In this document: piece after piece, positions 31,396 through 44,500 of the stretch
Layout of the letters: the number at the start of each line of letters is the position of its first letter
Numbering within the stretch: position 1 is the first letter of the stretch
Assembly (NCBI RefSeq): GCF_001625305.1
Contig: NW_017804509.1
Span: 1,388,011-1,452,010 of the forward strand
Length of the DNA stretch: 64,000 nt
From: Branchiostoma belcheri
Taxonomy: Eukaryota > Chordata > Leptocardii > Amphioxiformes > Branchiostomatidae
Direction of reading: 5' to 3'
The notes under the pieces: generated by a model
What the model was told of the DNA's origin: nothing
Databases searched by the model: none
The model's input: the letters and a program-made list of their open reading frames with translations, nothing else
Made by a program: the position numbers and the translations under genes

Positions 31396-32159
31396 CGTCA
31401 CCCATGTCACTTCAAGCTCAGACAGAATTTGACAGAGAAGCTGTTTTTTTACTTCATATTCACCACAAAACAAGGCTCATGGGAGCCACTCAATGTTTTG
31501 GTTTACTAGACAGTGAGGACAGATGTTTGTTGATGTTTGACTTGAAAAGGTAAGGTTATACCCATTTGGGAAACAATCATGGCATTGTGGTAATGAAAAT
31601 AAAAACTACAATATCCCATATATTAGCTAGTCTTGTTTTGGAGACATTTAATACGTTGACATTGTTACTCAGCACTTTGCCCAGTTGCTGACGCAGGTAC
31701 CAGTAATATAACCCTCAGGCCAGAAACATTTAATAAAGCCACTTGACTAACGATCTGCCGCGCTAATTAGCCTGATTTATAACCAAAGTGTAACGACCCC
31801 TGAAGAGTCTCGTCACTCCACATTTTACTGCTCACAAGTGTTTGGATGCCACTTTGCTGGGGAGAAGTGATTTCGGAAGTTCAGCTCAAGACTACAACAC
31901 TTTCTTAAGACTTTCTTAAGGCTGTTCACAGTTCAGGAAAGGTCTTGTGAAGGTTTGAGTGTCTTTTGTTTTATTTTTTTTCACAGTTTGTTTTATGTTA
32001 ATCTGTCATGGTCTAAACTCTAAATAATTTATTTAAGGAGTTGCTGGTTACAGAGAACAATTTTGTCTGTCAAGTCTTCATGTTGGTGCATTTGCGTATT
32101 TCTATGTCTTTTGTACATGTGTTTCTATGTTTTTGAGCGAGGTGGGCGGGGCTTTGAGA

Positions 32160-33240
32160 CATTTTTTCCCTCAGTTAGGATTTATACTGTGAATTGTGAG
32201 TAGAGATAGACACAGTCAGGCAGAGAGTTGGACATGTGTTACTTTTAGTACAGTTGGAGCTACTTACTATTCCAGATACTGTAGCAGATTAAGGGCTTTT
32301 TCCTCTGAGTCAGGGTTAAGACTGTAATTTGTGAGAAGAGATACCTCGGGATAGTGGGCTAATACTGGCTTCTTGCTGTCCCTGACACTCAAGCAAAGTT
32401 CAACTCATGATTTGTTAGTTAGAGAGATAGTCAGGCAGAAAGTTTAACATTTAGCTACCTGCTGTTCCTGATACTGTAATTCACTTTATGTTCACGGTAG
32501 CAAAATTTCACGGTCTGAGAAAAATGGACATGTTCACGGAATTATATGTTCACGGTGGTGACAGGTGCAGAAAAAAGAAAGTCCAGGAATTATGTGTTAA
32601 CTGTAATGATAAGTTCACTGTACAGAAGCAACAGTGAAAACAGTGAACTTATCAGTACAGTGAACAAATCAGGAATTACAGTAATCATATCAAGGAGAGT
32701 TCAGAGTCAGGATTTAGCTTGTGATTTGTGGTTAGAGAAAACAAATTGCAAGGAGACACTCTTACATGTGTTTGGAAGGACAGTAGCTACCTTCTGTCCT
32801 TGATACTGTCTAGAGCATAGTTCAGAGTCAGGGTTCAGACTGTGATTTGTAAGTCTAGATCCTAGTAGATAGGTAGAGATAGACCCTGATGACATATGTG
32901 TTTAGAAGGACAGTCTGAGTAACCTGATGGCCTTTAATGGATACTCAAGCTCTTAGTTCAGAATCAGGGTTTAGCTTACAAGTACTTAACGTGATTTGTG
33001 AGTGTAGAACATGTAGGCAGGCAAAGCTAGAGACTGTGACAAAATTGTTTTTAGATGGACAGTCTGCTACTTGCTGTCCCCGATACTGGAACAGAACAGT
33101 TTAACAGTCAGGGTTTAGCTTACAAGTGATTTGTGAGTGTAGATACAAACATTGTAGGCTGAGACCCTGACAGACTGTGTTTAGAAGGACAGTTGACTAC
33201 CTGCTGTCAGTGATGCTGTCCATGTGTGTGTGATAACCAG
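32160..33240 (+). repeat. degenerate long-period tandem array
   Basis: Units of about 120-150 bp carry tcagggtttagctt, gtgatttgtgagtgtagata and ggacagtctgctacctgctgt. About six are recognisable. A MITE (32472-32683) is inserted in the array. Confidence 0.65.
32472..32683. mobile_element. MITE, tactgtaattc-terminus family, copy a
   Basis: Begins tactgtaattcactttatg and ends ggaattacagta. It has an internal partial palindrome (cagtgaacttatcagtacag). Other copies are at 35603-35840, 39776-39928 and 51597-51797. Confidence 0.85.
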
Positions 33241-33330
33241 GCTGAAGTGATAACAAAGTTTGTACTCTAGTAAGCAGACATGACCCAAGTTTACCTTTGA
33301 CAGGTCAGTCTTCTGTCTCCCAATTTTTCA

Positions 33331-33662
33331 AAGCCAATATTCTTAACATTTATCTACATACTGAGTTGAAACCACACTTTCCCAATGAATATTGAACCTC
33401 ATGGAGCAAAAATACCCAAAATTCTGATGGAAAATGGTAACTGGAAGGGCCCTGGGCTGATCTTTAGGGCACCACCCAGAAAATATAGGACTCATCTCGG
33501 GGCTTGTTTCTGCAGTTTTAATTGTGCAAAGTATGAAAAATTACTGACTGAAACGTGCTAATAATGTACAGTATGTGTCAATATCACAAAGATTGCCTTG
33601 TTCAGAATATTTCCAGTTTTGCAGCCATGAAAATAGTGAAATCTCGCATTGGATGCCTTTAA
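33331..33662. mobile_element. MITE-like element, copy 2 (right end preserved)
   Basis: Matches 28491-28840 through the body and ends gcattggatgcctttaa, the complement of the copy 1 start. Its left end is truncated. Confidence 0.75.
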
Positions 33663-34813
33663 GTATTTGGCGCAGTATTTGTGTTCCCGAGTGTTTTCCA
33701 CAGAACCAGACACATGTCCTGTAGGTTTGACAGGTCCAGAATGAGTCACACATTAATGTTGACTTTGCTCACGCCTCACAACTTATCCGCAAACAGACCT
33801 CACTTCTCCGAACGGTCGCTGGGCCAGGTCAGAGGGGAAAGTTCACAGGGTGGTTGGTCGAGCATATGGGAACTGTTCGAAGGTAAAGGTAGGCAGTCAT
33901 CATCTGTATTGAGGTTACTATTATAATGCTGACTGATAGTGCATTGTGGCCACATATTTGATGTTGGGTTTATGTAGTAGAGGTGTCTGTAGATTTGTTG
34001 TCCCTTATTGGAGCAGAACTGAATCTTGAAGGAATTTCTGTCTTCTTTTCATGAACAGTTGAGTTTGGTGGAGCATATTAAGGGCCTGTGAATTTCCTTG
34101 TTTGTACATTAGGCAAGTACACATGTGTTTGGAGGTGTGTTGAGAGAGTGGGCAGCCAGTCTGAGTCCTTTACATATTATATGGAGCGACATTATATGAT
34201 ACACTAGTTTGAAACCAGTTTCAGTTATATAATTAGACATGAATGGCTTGTTTAATTAGTTGTGACAAGATGTTATAGCACCAATTGGCATGTGTTGCAC
34301 AGATACCTGTAGTGTACATTTATTGGTAGGAAAGTCAGAACATTATAACCCTTAATTATTATTATTATAGTATTCTTTACTTTACTCAATATTTACTTAA
34401 GTACTTTATTGGCCATGGAGACTGACAACATATTAGTACACGGGTCAACAAGATATATCTGCTTGTGTACTAATACTATAGATGACATATCCCAGACAAA
34501 ACTGTACATACATACTGTACTACATTTAGCTGATATATATGCGTGTGTACTAAAACTATTCCTGTATGTAGTTGTTGGTGGTCAGTGGAGGTTTGTATAG
34601 ATGTGACAGTGTGGACCATTCTGGGACCAGGTTGTGTTTACAAACATCCTTATCACATACAGAGTTCAGCTGCCTGGTTTGTGTCAGAGGTGGGACTGTC
34701 TGTTACACTGTTTGTTGTACATCATTCTGGTCTTTCACTTCATGATGGGACTTATATGTAAGCTTGTTTCTTCTTTTTAATCAATTACTATGCATTCATG
34801 AGATAGAGAAAGA

Positions 34814-35200
34814 AGAATTTTGGTCTTCAATTTTGTCAGTATTGTCTTGTAGAATCTGATGTATAAACTAATACAGGTACATGTACCCTTATATTTCAGC
34901 AAAAAAACTTACTACTAAAACTACAAGTCACAAATTATAATTAGTAATTTGCCCCTATTTTGCAGGTATTTAGAAGCAGGAAGTTAAAGAGACCTGGACT
35001 AAAGAGCCAGCCATGAATTTTGGTCTTCAATTTTGTCATGACCAGTATATTCTTGTAGAAGTCACCACAAACTTAATAATTTAGTAATTTTCCTCTGTTT
35101 TGCAGGTATTTAGAAGCAGGAAGTGAAAGAGACTTGGTGTAGGCCTAAAGTCAGCCATGAGTGCTGCCCAGAGAACCAGAAATAGCTAAGGCCATAACAC
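34814..35200 (+). repeat. two partial copies of the exon A 5' edge
   Basis: Before the real acceptor at 35280, two earlier segments repeat it. The first is cctattttgcag|gtatttagaagcagg...agccATGaattttgg (acceptor ending 34965). The second is tctgttttgcag|gtatttag...agccATGagtgctgcccag (acceptor ending 35105), which runs to an in-frame TAG after MSAAQRTRNS. Each carries an acceptor and a start-like ATG but no full exon. Confidence 0.8.
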
Positions 35201-35280
35201 AAAAAGTGGTTGGCTAGTCTAATAACTGACCACTTTTTATGTATGTCACAAAGTAGTTATAATTTGCCCCTATTTTGCAG

Positions 35281-35580
35281 CTATTCAGTGAAAGAGACCT
35301 GGAGTAAAAATTCCCACCTCAGCCATGAGTGCTGCACAGAGAACCAACATGGAGTGGTCCCCCCCAGAACTGCCGGACACCAAGCAGCAGACAGAACTGC
35401 TGGCTCTACAGAACTGCCAGCACTCCAAACCGCTCCCGTTGTCAAGGAAACGCGTTCTGTCCCCGCCCCACAGTCCCCACGGAGTTTATAACTACAGAAC
35501 ACCGCCGCACTTAAGACAGAACGGCCTGGAGGATCATAGAATACACCCGACAGAACAGTTCTACGTTTTAAAGGATATAG
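35281..35580 (+). CDS. NR1H4-like: NR1H exon A: 5' UTR end, start codon and AF-1
   Basis: The acceptor cctattttgcag ends at 35280 and the donor GT is at 35581 (phase 1). It encodes 85 residues from [11 protein letters not shown] to VLKDI, rich in Pro, Ser, Gln and His with no known fold. The frame reads on past the donor into the MITE at 35603, which is intronic. Confidence 0.75.
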
Positions 35581-38500
35581 GTAAAGAATTTACAGTATTA
35601 AATATTGTAATTCACTTTATGTTCACGGTAGCAAAAGTTCACGGTCTGAGAAAAATGGACATGTTCATGGAAGTATATTATATGTTATATTCACGGTGGC
35701 GACAGGTCACCGTCAGCAGCAGCAGGAAGAAGAAAGTCCAGGAATTATTTGTTAACTGTAATGATAAGTTCACGGTACAGATTGTGGCTGTGAAAACAGT
35801 GAACGTAACAGTACAGTGAAAATATCAGGAATTACAGTAACTGTTTCGTAATAGATGCAAAGTAGTGACAATATTAATTTTATACCTATTTATACCTATT
35901 TCAGTCAGACCAACCGCTATGCAGAACCATGTTGCTATGCAACAGCAGCCAGTTGCTATGCAACAGCAACACAGAACCGCCACAGACTACCACCACAGTG
36001 CCTTAAACATGCTCTACAACCAAGTACAGAACTCTGTAGAACAGCACTTCGCTATGCACCAGAACTCCAACTCTATAGAGTTGCCTCCCAGGCAACCACC
36101 GTTCCCCCATGCAGACCCTCTGGTTGTCATGACGACACAGAGTTCTGTAGAATACACCCAGAGCAGTTCGCGGTCGAGCACGCCACTTTCCTCCAAGCCG
36201 GGATCTCCAGAACAGCTGACGATAGAACAATTCCAGAACAGGATCGTGGTGAGCCAGCTCCAGAACCCTCGGATCGTACCACTCGCGAGCGGGGAGGTGA
36301 AGCTGGCCCTCCCCGCGGGGAGTAAAATGGTGATGCCCGACCTGGAGGACTTCTCGGATTACCAGTGTGCCGTGTGCGGGGATCACGCGTCCGGGTACCA
36401 CTATGGGGCGCTCAGCTGCGAGGGCTGCAAAGGTAAATAAACAAACAAACAAACAAGTACACAATTTATACTATCATGAAAGTTCATCTGTATTGGTAGT
36501 TACATGTTAAATGTTAAAACTTTTGACCCAGTGTTGACGTCACACTTAGAAGCCACGTGACAAGCTTCACTGGGTCAGTCTGCTGAGGAAGACCAGAGTG
36601 ACTGGTCGAAAGCTCTAGGTGAGATACCGCTAACTTTTGTGTTGGATCAAAAGTTTGAACTTTAAACAAACAAACAAACAGACAAGTAAATGTTTTAAAG
36701 TTTTTTGCCTCTAAACTGTAGGTTGACCTTTTAGCAATTTCTTTACCTTGACAACATAACGCTCTTATTTCAAACCAATATTAGTCTGAGTTCCATGATA
36801 TTTCCATCCTTGACAACAGATTTGTGTGTAGTTAAACTGTGACACAGCCCAAAATGTAGTTTAGTGGGAGTCTCTCCTTGCCTGTGTTTGGACAAATACC
36901 AGTTGTGTATTTTAAACACTCTGCCTAACACTGGCACAGTAAATCTGCCATGTTGAGTTTACAACTGTTACACTAAACACACCCTGCTGCTAACCTGTGT
37001 AGGTCCCTGTGTGTGCTTGATCTGCAAAAGGCTAAGAATAATAATATAGGATTTTAGGCTTTGATTTCTGATCCAATGTAGAAAACTAACATGCTAAGGG
37101 GGTGTCACTAAAACTCCGGCCAACACTTGCACAGTAAATCTGCCAAGTTGAGTGTACACACCAGTGGTTTCCTGTGTAACTGGTCCCTGTGTGTGTGTTA
37201 CAGGGTTGTTGGGTAGGATTATTATCAGTCACGCACCAAAGCTATAAACCAACCCACACACTGGTACATTATAGTACACTCAGTCTGGTGCACTGTCTGT
37301 TCATGAACTTCTGTTTCTCCTAATTGTATCTAAACTTTAAGGTTTATTATCAGAATTATATTTAGTCACGCACCAAAGCTGTAAACCCACACACTGGTAC
37401 ACTGGTGCCCTGTTACTGACTGTTCATAAACTTCTGTTTCTACTAATTAATTTCTTAACTTCTAATAAAAGTTTCTTCCTGAAGCAGGGCTGGAAATACT
37501 GTGTGCACCTTTAGTTAGTGCACCCAAATTTGGAGCTGTGCACCCAATTTTTTCTGGCCCCCGACAACGCTCTACGCTAAATTTTGAGAGTGGGCTAAAA
37601 TATACTGTAAATTCTGGGTAGCTACGTAGAATTAGAACGGCTGAATATACTATACAAAAAAGGGCATGCTGGCGCCGACACAGAGGTAGACTTTATATTT
37701 ATCAATATATAGAATTGATAAATACAAGAAATCAAAGATTTTAGACCTACGTGAAGTATTTAGAGTTCTTACTATTATTTCTCCTTTTAGTGTCAAGTTT
37801 GATGTCCAATTCAACTTCCAATGTCTGCAGTTAGAAAATTTCCCCCTCACTTCTTTTATTAATCAACATTCCAATGATTATCATCTCCTTTCCTCCAAAA
37901 TCTTCAGAAGAAATATCAAACTTTATAGTGACCCAAACCAAATATTTTAAAGTCCTGCTGAGCGCAACAAAAATTATTGTTGTTTTGCACATACAGTACC
38001 AATTCTATATACTAGTAACACCCTGTATAGGTACGATTTGGGGGTATTTCTCGTGCAACGCTTCACACCGCAGCGAAACGCAACGAATGCGGAAGTAACT
38101 ATGCCACCGCAGGGCAAAAAAATTGGGGGGTCTATGATCTAATTAAGTAATGAAATTATTGAAAAATATTGTGCCAGGAATGTCAGCAGGACAAGGGTTA
38201 AGATTGATGTGTGAGTTTGTTTTCGGTTGTGAAAATGGACCCCTGCCTGCTGACATGTTCTATACGTGAGTCAGAGCCGGTATTTCCCCTGTCCAGCCTG
38301 TGTGGACAGACTTGGAGCAGGAAGCAGTAAATTGAAATATTTGAGACTAAGGCCACACCAATTTAATTTGGTTGGTTCTCGGATTTTAAATAAATCGAGA
38401 GGGTGAAAAAAAAAGAAAATAAAAACAGGTCTAGGCATCCTATTATAGCCCCAAATGCTACCATAGGAGCCATGAAGTCAACACAAAAGGCTAGGTTAAT

Positions 38501-41500
38501 ATTTAAACAATGAATTTTGAATCCAACCACTGCATTCATACATTGTAGATGGAGGTGTTGACTTTATACATGTAGCTTATATCATAACATTTCCGGCTAT
38601 CATGGGGTCCCTTGCATGCCCGTAGCCAGGGGGGGTTCGGGGTTCGGAAGAACCCCCCACAAGCCTTAAAGGTCCACTTTTTGGTCCACTTTTTATGTAA
38701 AGGTCCACTTTTTGGTCCACATTTTATGTAAAGGTCCACTTTTTGGTCCACATTTTATGTAAAGGTCCAAGATTTTTCTTGAAAAGATGGACTGGAATCG
38801 TAGAAAAACTGCTCCCTTTGTCATTGAATAAAAATTTATCTCTGATTTTTTCTTGGAAATCCTCACAAAAATGCACGAAATGCCATTTTAGAAGGTTCAT
38901 TTTTCAAAATTTCCCGGGGGAGCATGCCCCCGGACCCCCCTAGGAACCTCGCGCCTTTGGCGCTCGCCTCGCGCCTACGGCGCTCGAGGTCCACTCAAGC
39001 AGTCGGAAGAACCCCCCCATTCAAAATCCTGGCTACGGGCATGCCTTGGCCTGTTTTTTTTTTAAATTCTGTCCTATTGCTTCATATTTCTTCTGAAAAA
39101 AATCTGAGAAACAACAAATTAAATTGGTGTGGCCTTATCTGTTAAAAATTGTTCGATTCAGACAATTTGAAAATAGTTAAAATTCAATCAACCCAGCTGT
39201 AACTTCAGTCAAAAGTTATTCCTGGTAGCATTTATCCGACAGGTAAAATTGCAAGGAGGAAAAAAAATTTAGAAGCGATGAAAGAAATTTGGCTCAGATC
39301 CAGACATGGTGGGAAGTTTAACGACTCTGAGAAAGTGAAATGACTTACCTGCTTCTTAGAAGGGTGCACTCTCACTTTTCCAGATGTCTTGAAGCCAAGA
39401 ACTTTCCCTGTTATCAGTGTGAGATATGTGTGTGTAAGGCCTAGGAAAAAAAATGTTGTGTTTCCTGTTTCACGTTCAACTGTGAACCTAGAAAAAACTG
39501 CCAACCTTAGACTTTTATAGGGGGTGGACCCCTGCAAGCGACATAATTTTTTGAGCTGATCAACCTTTTCTAGCTCCATGATCTGACACCTGAGTGATGA
39601 AACATTGTACAACTGGTTTTCTAACACTGACATTGAAAATGTCCTCATGCAAGTTTTACTTTGTTAAACTGTAGTGTATCAAGTTGGACCCCTATATAGA
39701 CATCACTGAAGTCTAAAAAAAAGAACATAAGATACAGTACAGTATGAAGTCTAAAAATAAAAGAAAATAAGATACAATACAGTATCATTACAGTTAACAA
39801 ATAATTCCTGGACTTTCTTTTTCCTGCACCTGTCGCCACCATAAATATATATTATAGTTCCGTGAACATGTCCATTTTTCTCATACCATGAACTTTTGCT
39901 ACCGTGAACATAAAGTGAATTACAGTAATCCCTACCTACAGACCCTAATTTTTTCAGGACTGAAACGGAAAACACAACATTTTTTTCTTCGGCCATATCT
40001 ATCTATGTGAGCTATGTTAGTTGTGACAGTGTTTACTGGTTAAGGGGGAGGTGGGATTCTTTTACTGTTATTTAAAACCTACAAGTGACAAATTTACACC
40101 AATCTGTTTAACTGATACCCTGCAATGTTCATTACCAGCCTGGTTAGAGGTGTGGCTTGTGTAGTTGTGATGTTTAATGGTTCAAGGAAAGAATACGAGA
40201 AGATAACGTTATTTTTCATATCACAATGATTTAACCAAAATAACAGGAATTTGAATCATAATTCATTTATTTGCCAAGAGGCCATGTTGCCACTCAATGA
40301 CAGGAACACCTGATGTAATGTCACTAAGAGTTTTACCAAGCTTCAAGTTTTAACGAAAAGTGTGTTGGGTTCTTTAACCTACATACTGGTTCGAAGGCTT
40401 CTGCATACACACACAAACACACATACATGTACTGTCCCCGTCTGAAATACTTATTACTCTTTGTCTCTTTCTCTTCCCTTTTAAGTTTTTGCTGCCTTTT
40501 TTCTTATCACTTCCTCTTTGCCTTTCCCTCCCTTATTTCCTCTTTTTCTCTCTCTCTTCTTATCATATAATATATCTGAATCTAATTGACACCTGACTAC
40601 TGTTAAAGTCCTCAGGGTTTCGGGATTGGAACCCGGGACCACTGAATTTGTTCCCTTGGACAAGAATCAAGTCCAACAGTGCATTTGCCAGAACATTTCC
40701 CCAGACAGATATCCCGTCCCTGACCTATACATGACCCTGTCTCAGCTACACGCCTGATTACCCCCCTAATCCTGCAAATGGCTCCTCCCAGTTTAACTAC
40801 CTGGTCTTAAAAATGAATTAGCTTGTGGACCGTCCACAAGACCTTAGGGGAGGGGTGAGTGTGCTGAATTTTAAGTAAATCTTGTTGCAGAAACTTGCTA
40901 CTTACATGCGAAAAATAATTACTGTGTGAATAAAATTCACTATTCTTTGGAAATATCTTTGAAGTAAATTATTTGTAGTATCCATGCTCAATCGTAGAAT
41001 CACTAACCTCTAAAAATAAAAATCCCCCCCTTCCAATTATGAAACTGTTGCAGGCCTAATCCTATAATGACCTACTGGCTGGTTTATGAGCTGAGCTGAA
41101 ACATTGTAAAAACTTCAAACAAACAGAACTCATACTGGTGGAGCTGTGCCAAGCTCTATTATAGTCAAGTAAGATAGTTCTGCTTTGCTTGCCTAGCCTT
41201 GAACCCAGACTGTTTCTAGGGCTTACCCATGTACATGTACAGGCCAGCTCCTTAGCTCCAGGCCCAACATGCTAGCCTGGGTGCCAGACTGTTTCCAGGG
41301 CCTACTGCTCTGGGTTTTCTATACACAACTCATGATCAGTACACAGTACTACAGATTTGTCTTTTTGACATCATAGGCCACACTAATTTATTTCCTTAAT
41401 TGTCTTTGATCAGACAATTTACACAAAAACTTCAATCTGTGAACAAGGGTTAAAACAGGTGTCCTCAAAATGTTTATTGTGTACATTTCCACCAATTTGG

Positions 41501-44500
41501 GTTCAAGATGCCTAAATTCCTTTTATTTATGGGCGTTGGCATTTTCACGATGCACCCGGCTGTTGTGTGACCTTCATTTCACCTTGAGGGATGTTTGGTT
41601 GGGTGTCATATGGCCCATACGCAGAGTAAACATGCCGTCATCGGGCTGCGTATGGCCCGTACGCTGGGTATATACGCCCGCTCGACAGTGTGACAGCAGC
41701 TCTGCGCACTTGGCAGCCAATCGTGACACTGCTTCAAGAGCTGTCAGTCTGGGACAATGGTGGCAATGTTGGGCCTTTTTAGTTCAGTTACTGTACATCG
41801 TGGGCTTTTTATCATGTTTTGGCAGTTTAGTGGGTTAACTTTTCAAGCTCTAACACTAGCTGTGAGCTCATTCCTTGTGCACATCTTGTGTACTGCAGTC
41901 ATTCCTGAGTCAGTAAGACATCTCTTTAGCGCATATTCTTCTTGTCATTCACTCTGATAATAAAATCATCATCATCAACTAATTTACCCACTTACCCACT
42001 CACACAGACTTACTATTGATCACCATGTACAACTGTCAAGAAATAAAGTTCATTCATTCATTCATTCATTCATTCATTCATTCATTCATTCATTCATTCA
42101 TTCATTCATTCATTCATTCATTCATTCATTCATTCATTCATTCATTCATTCATTCACTCACTCACTCACTCACTCACTCTCACTCACTCACTCACTCATT
42201 CATCCATCNNNNNNNNNNNNNNNNNNNNNNNNNNNNNNNNNNNNNNNNNNNNNNNTCACTCACTCACTCACTCACTCACTCACTCACTCACTCACTCACT
42301 CACTCTCATCCATCCATCCATCCATCCATCCATCCATCCATCCATCCATCCATCCATCCATCCATCCATCCATCCATCCATCCATCCATCCATCCATCCA
42401 TCCACCCACCCATCCATCCATCCACGTAACAGTTACCCCAGAACTCAGTTACAGCAGTCATCGTCAACCTGACGGACGAACGACACCCCAGAACTGCCCT
42501 AGTTCTGCCCATGTTGCCCCCCTCCCCCCACACACATGACTCCTGCAGTGTCAACATTATTAGCAGAGCTGTCAGGTGACAAGTACAATGTTATTAGCTG
42601 GAGTGACAGACTGTGATTAAGGCACACAGGTCTCTGTACCTGTACTCACACTCAGTCCCAGGCCTCCAAATTAACCTTTCTTCCTGTTGTCCCAGCACTG
42701 TCCCAAAAATAAATTTCAGTTGTCCTGAAGTGAGGATGAACTGTCCCAACCTGTTTTTTGGGGAAGTATAATTTGTATGACTTCAACTTGAAGTCAACTT
42801 TATTTTGCTTAATATGTTCACTCCCAGGCACACTATAATTGCAGAGTTGACAGGAAATTCGGGGGTAGTTTTCCAGGATCCAAAAGTCGGACGTGTGCCT
42901 GATAAACAAAAGAAGGGCTGACATTCTGATGTTGATTATTTTTATGTTGTCCCCAAAATGTCCCAAAGTGTCTTTTTAGTTGTCCCAGCCTAGATTTTAG
43001 TGGTCAGTGGCCATTGGACTACCTTTAATTTCGAGCCCTACTGTACATGTACATGTACTCAGTTCTTCACACTTAATAAAACCCACAGGAACATAGACAA
43101 ACATCCAGTCATGAGATGACACAGGCTCTATTTTGGGTACCATAACAGAAGGACTGGCTTTCGTTGGGAACTCGACCAAAGTACAATAAGTTTAAAGTAA
43201 ATAGCAGAAAGGGCCTTTCAGACATGGAAATGGGAAGAGGTATTATCATGTGTCAAGTAAAGTTACTTAGTATATATAATACCAAGAGTGCTTTAGCAAA
43301 CTGTTTATGTTGTTTGAAACCAATGACCTTCTTAATCTTATACAAAGAAATGTAAACTTTCAACAAAGTAATATATAAGGCACTGTGTCACTGACGAAAG
43401 GTAGTGGATGCTAGCTGAATCGTCTGACCATTTCCAACATCATATCTTGTTGCTTGAGTAACAGTTTTTTGGTGTATCTTATTACCTGGATGTCTAACCT
43501 TCATCGACGTAATATATAAGGCCCCTAAATGAATTCAAAATAATCAACCAATCGGCTATTATACATTATTGTATATTGCATTCATTCAAGTTTATTTAAC
43601 AGATTTATAAGATAAAATTGTTGTGGCCTACGTCTGAGATGATTGTCTAATCTCTCTACTGTTATGTTTTATATCCTGTGATTGACTGATAGTATAGAAG
43701 ACACCCTGGCTAACTGTTAGTGTAGAAGCTGGGAAGGGGGGTTATACTGTCCAGACATCATTCCAACATGACATCAACATAAAACTACCCTAGGCTTTCT
43801 CCTCCCATTCTAGGTATACATTGTATGTGTTGAATACCAGGAAGACTAGTGGTGGAATCTTGGCCCACCACCAATGGTAATTCGAAGAAAGTTTCAAAGT
43901 TTCATAGGTACATTTGTAAGTCTTGGTATCAACTACCCCTCATTTCCATCTTCTTTTATTTTGTCATCATTACTTGAGATGCAGCATGTGTAAATGAATA
44001 AATGAATAAAATAAATAATTACGACTACTAAAATTGGCACGGTTAGATATATTGCTTCCATAAATAATGGAAATAATATCTATAGTCATGCCAATCTTTA
44101 AAAATCTGTGCAAAATATAACCTTCAGATGACCTTGTGATAGTTCAATGTTCACAAAGGTCACGACAAGACTCTTCAAAAGAACCAGCAGGTAAACGGTG
44201 GTGTTTCAGGGTGTCCGCAGGTGTGTCTGGTAACCATGGTAACAGGAGGTGCGTACAGAAGCGTGCGTTCTAGCGTGACGACAAACACGTCCTGCCTGTG
44301 ACATGATTTATTGAGAACTTCCTGGGTGAGACACGGTGTTGACTCTATAGGGCTGCAGTGAGGAGGGAGGAATAGTTGTCACGTGTTGAACAATGGTGGT
44401 CTGGGATCTGCACAACCTGCTGTATTTGCCCAGGTTTGGGTAGTGTTGAGGTCAGGAAGACCAAATCATGAAGACTGTCTGAAGAGGAGTCTTCATTTTT

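Larger units (their letters stand above)
25847..35280 (+). other. inferred first intron of the NR1H gene
   Basis: About 9.4 kb with no supported coding exon. It contains the tandem repeats and transposon fragments listed separately, and (28040-28170) a duplicated segment of about 85 bp with ggcagcagggagaaggttaa. The sequence near 30595-30730 resembles a tRNA-derived SINE head (gggtttgaaccccgg B-box-like core). Confidence 0.5.

Noticed and set aside
35581-35819. Continuation of NR1H exon A into the downstream frame
   Set aside because: The extra residues are translated from a MITE and a good donor with matching phase lies at 35581.
38536-39145. Several 65-75 residue frames
   Set aside because: All lie within the nested TIR elements and show no domain.
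41470-41957. 122-residue frame in the large NR1H intron
   Set aside because: No recognisable domain, no supported splice sites, and repeat-rich surroundings.
42016-42429. 137-residue frame rich in SIH/PSIH, crossing the N gap
   Set aside because: Translation of tetranucleotide microsatellites with unknown bases.
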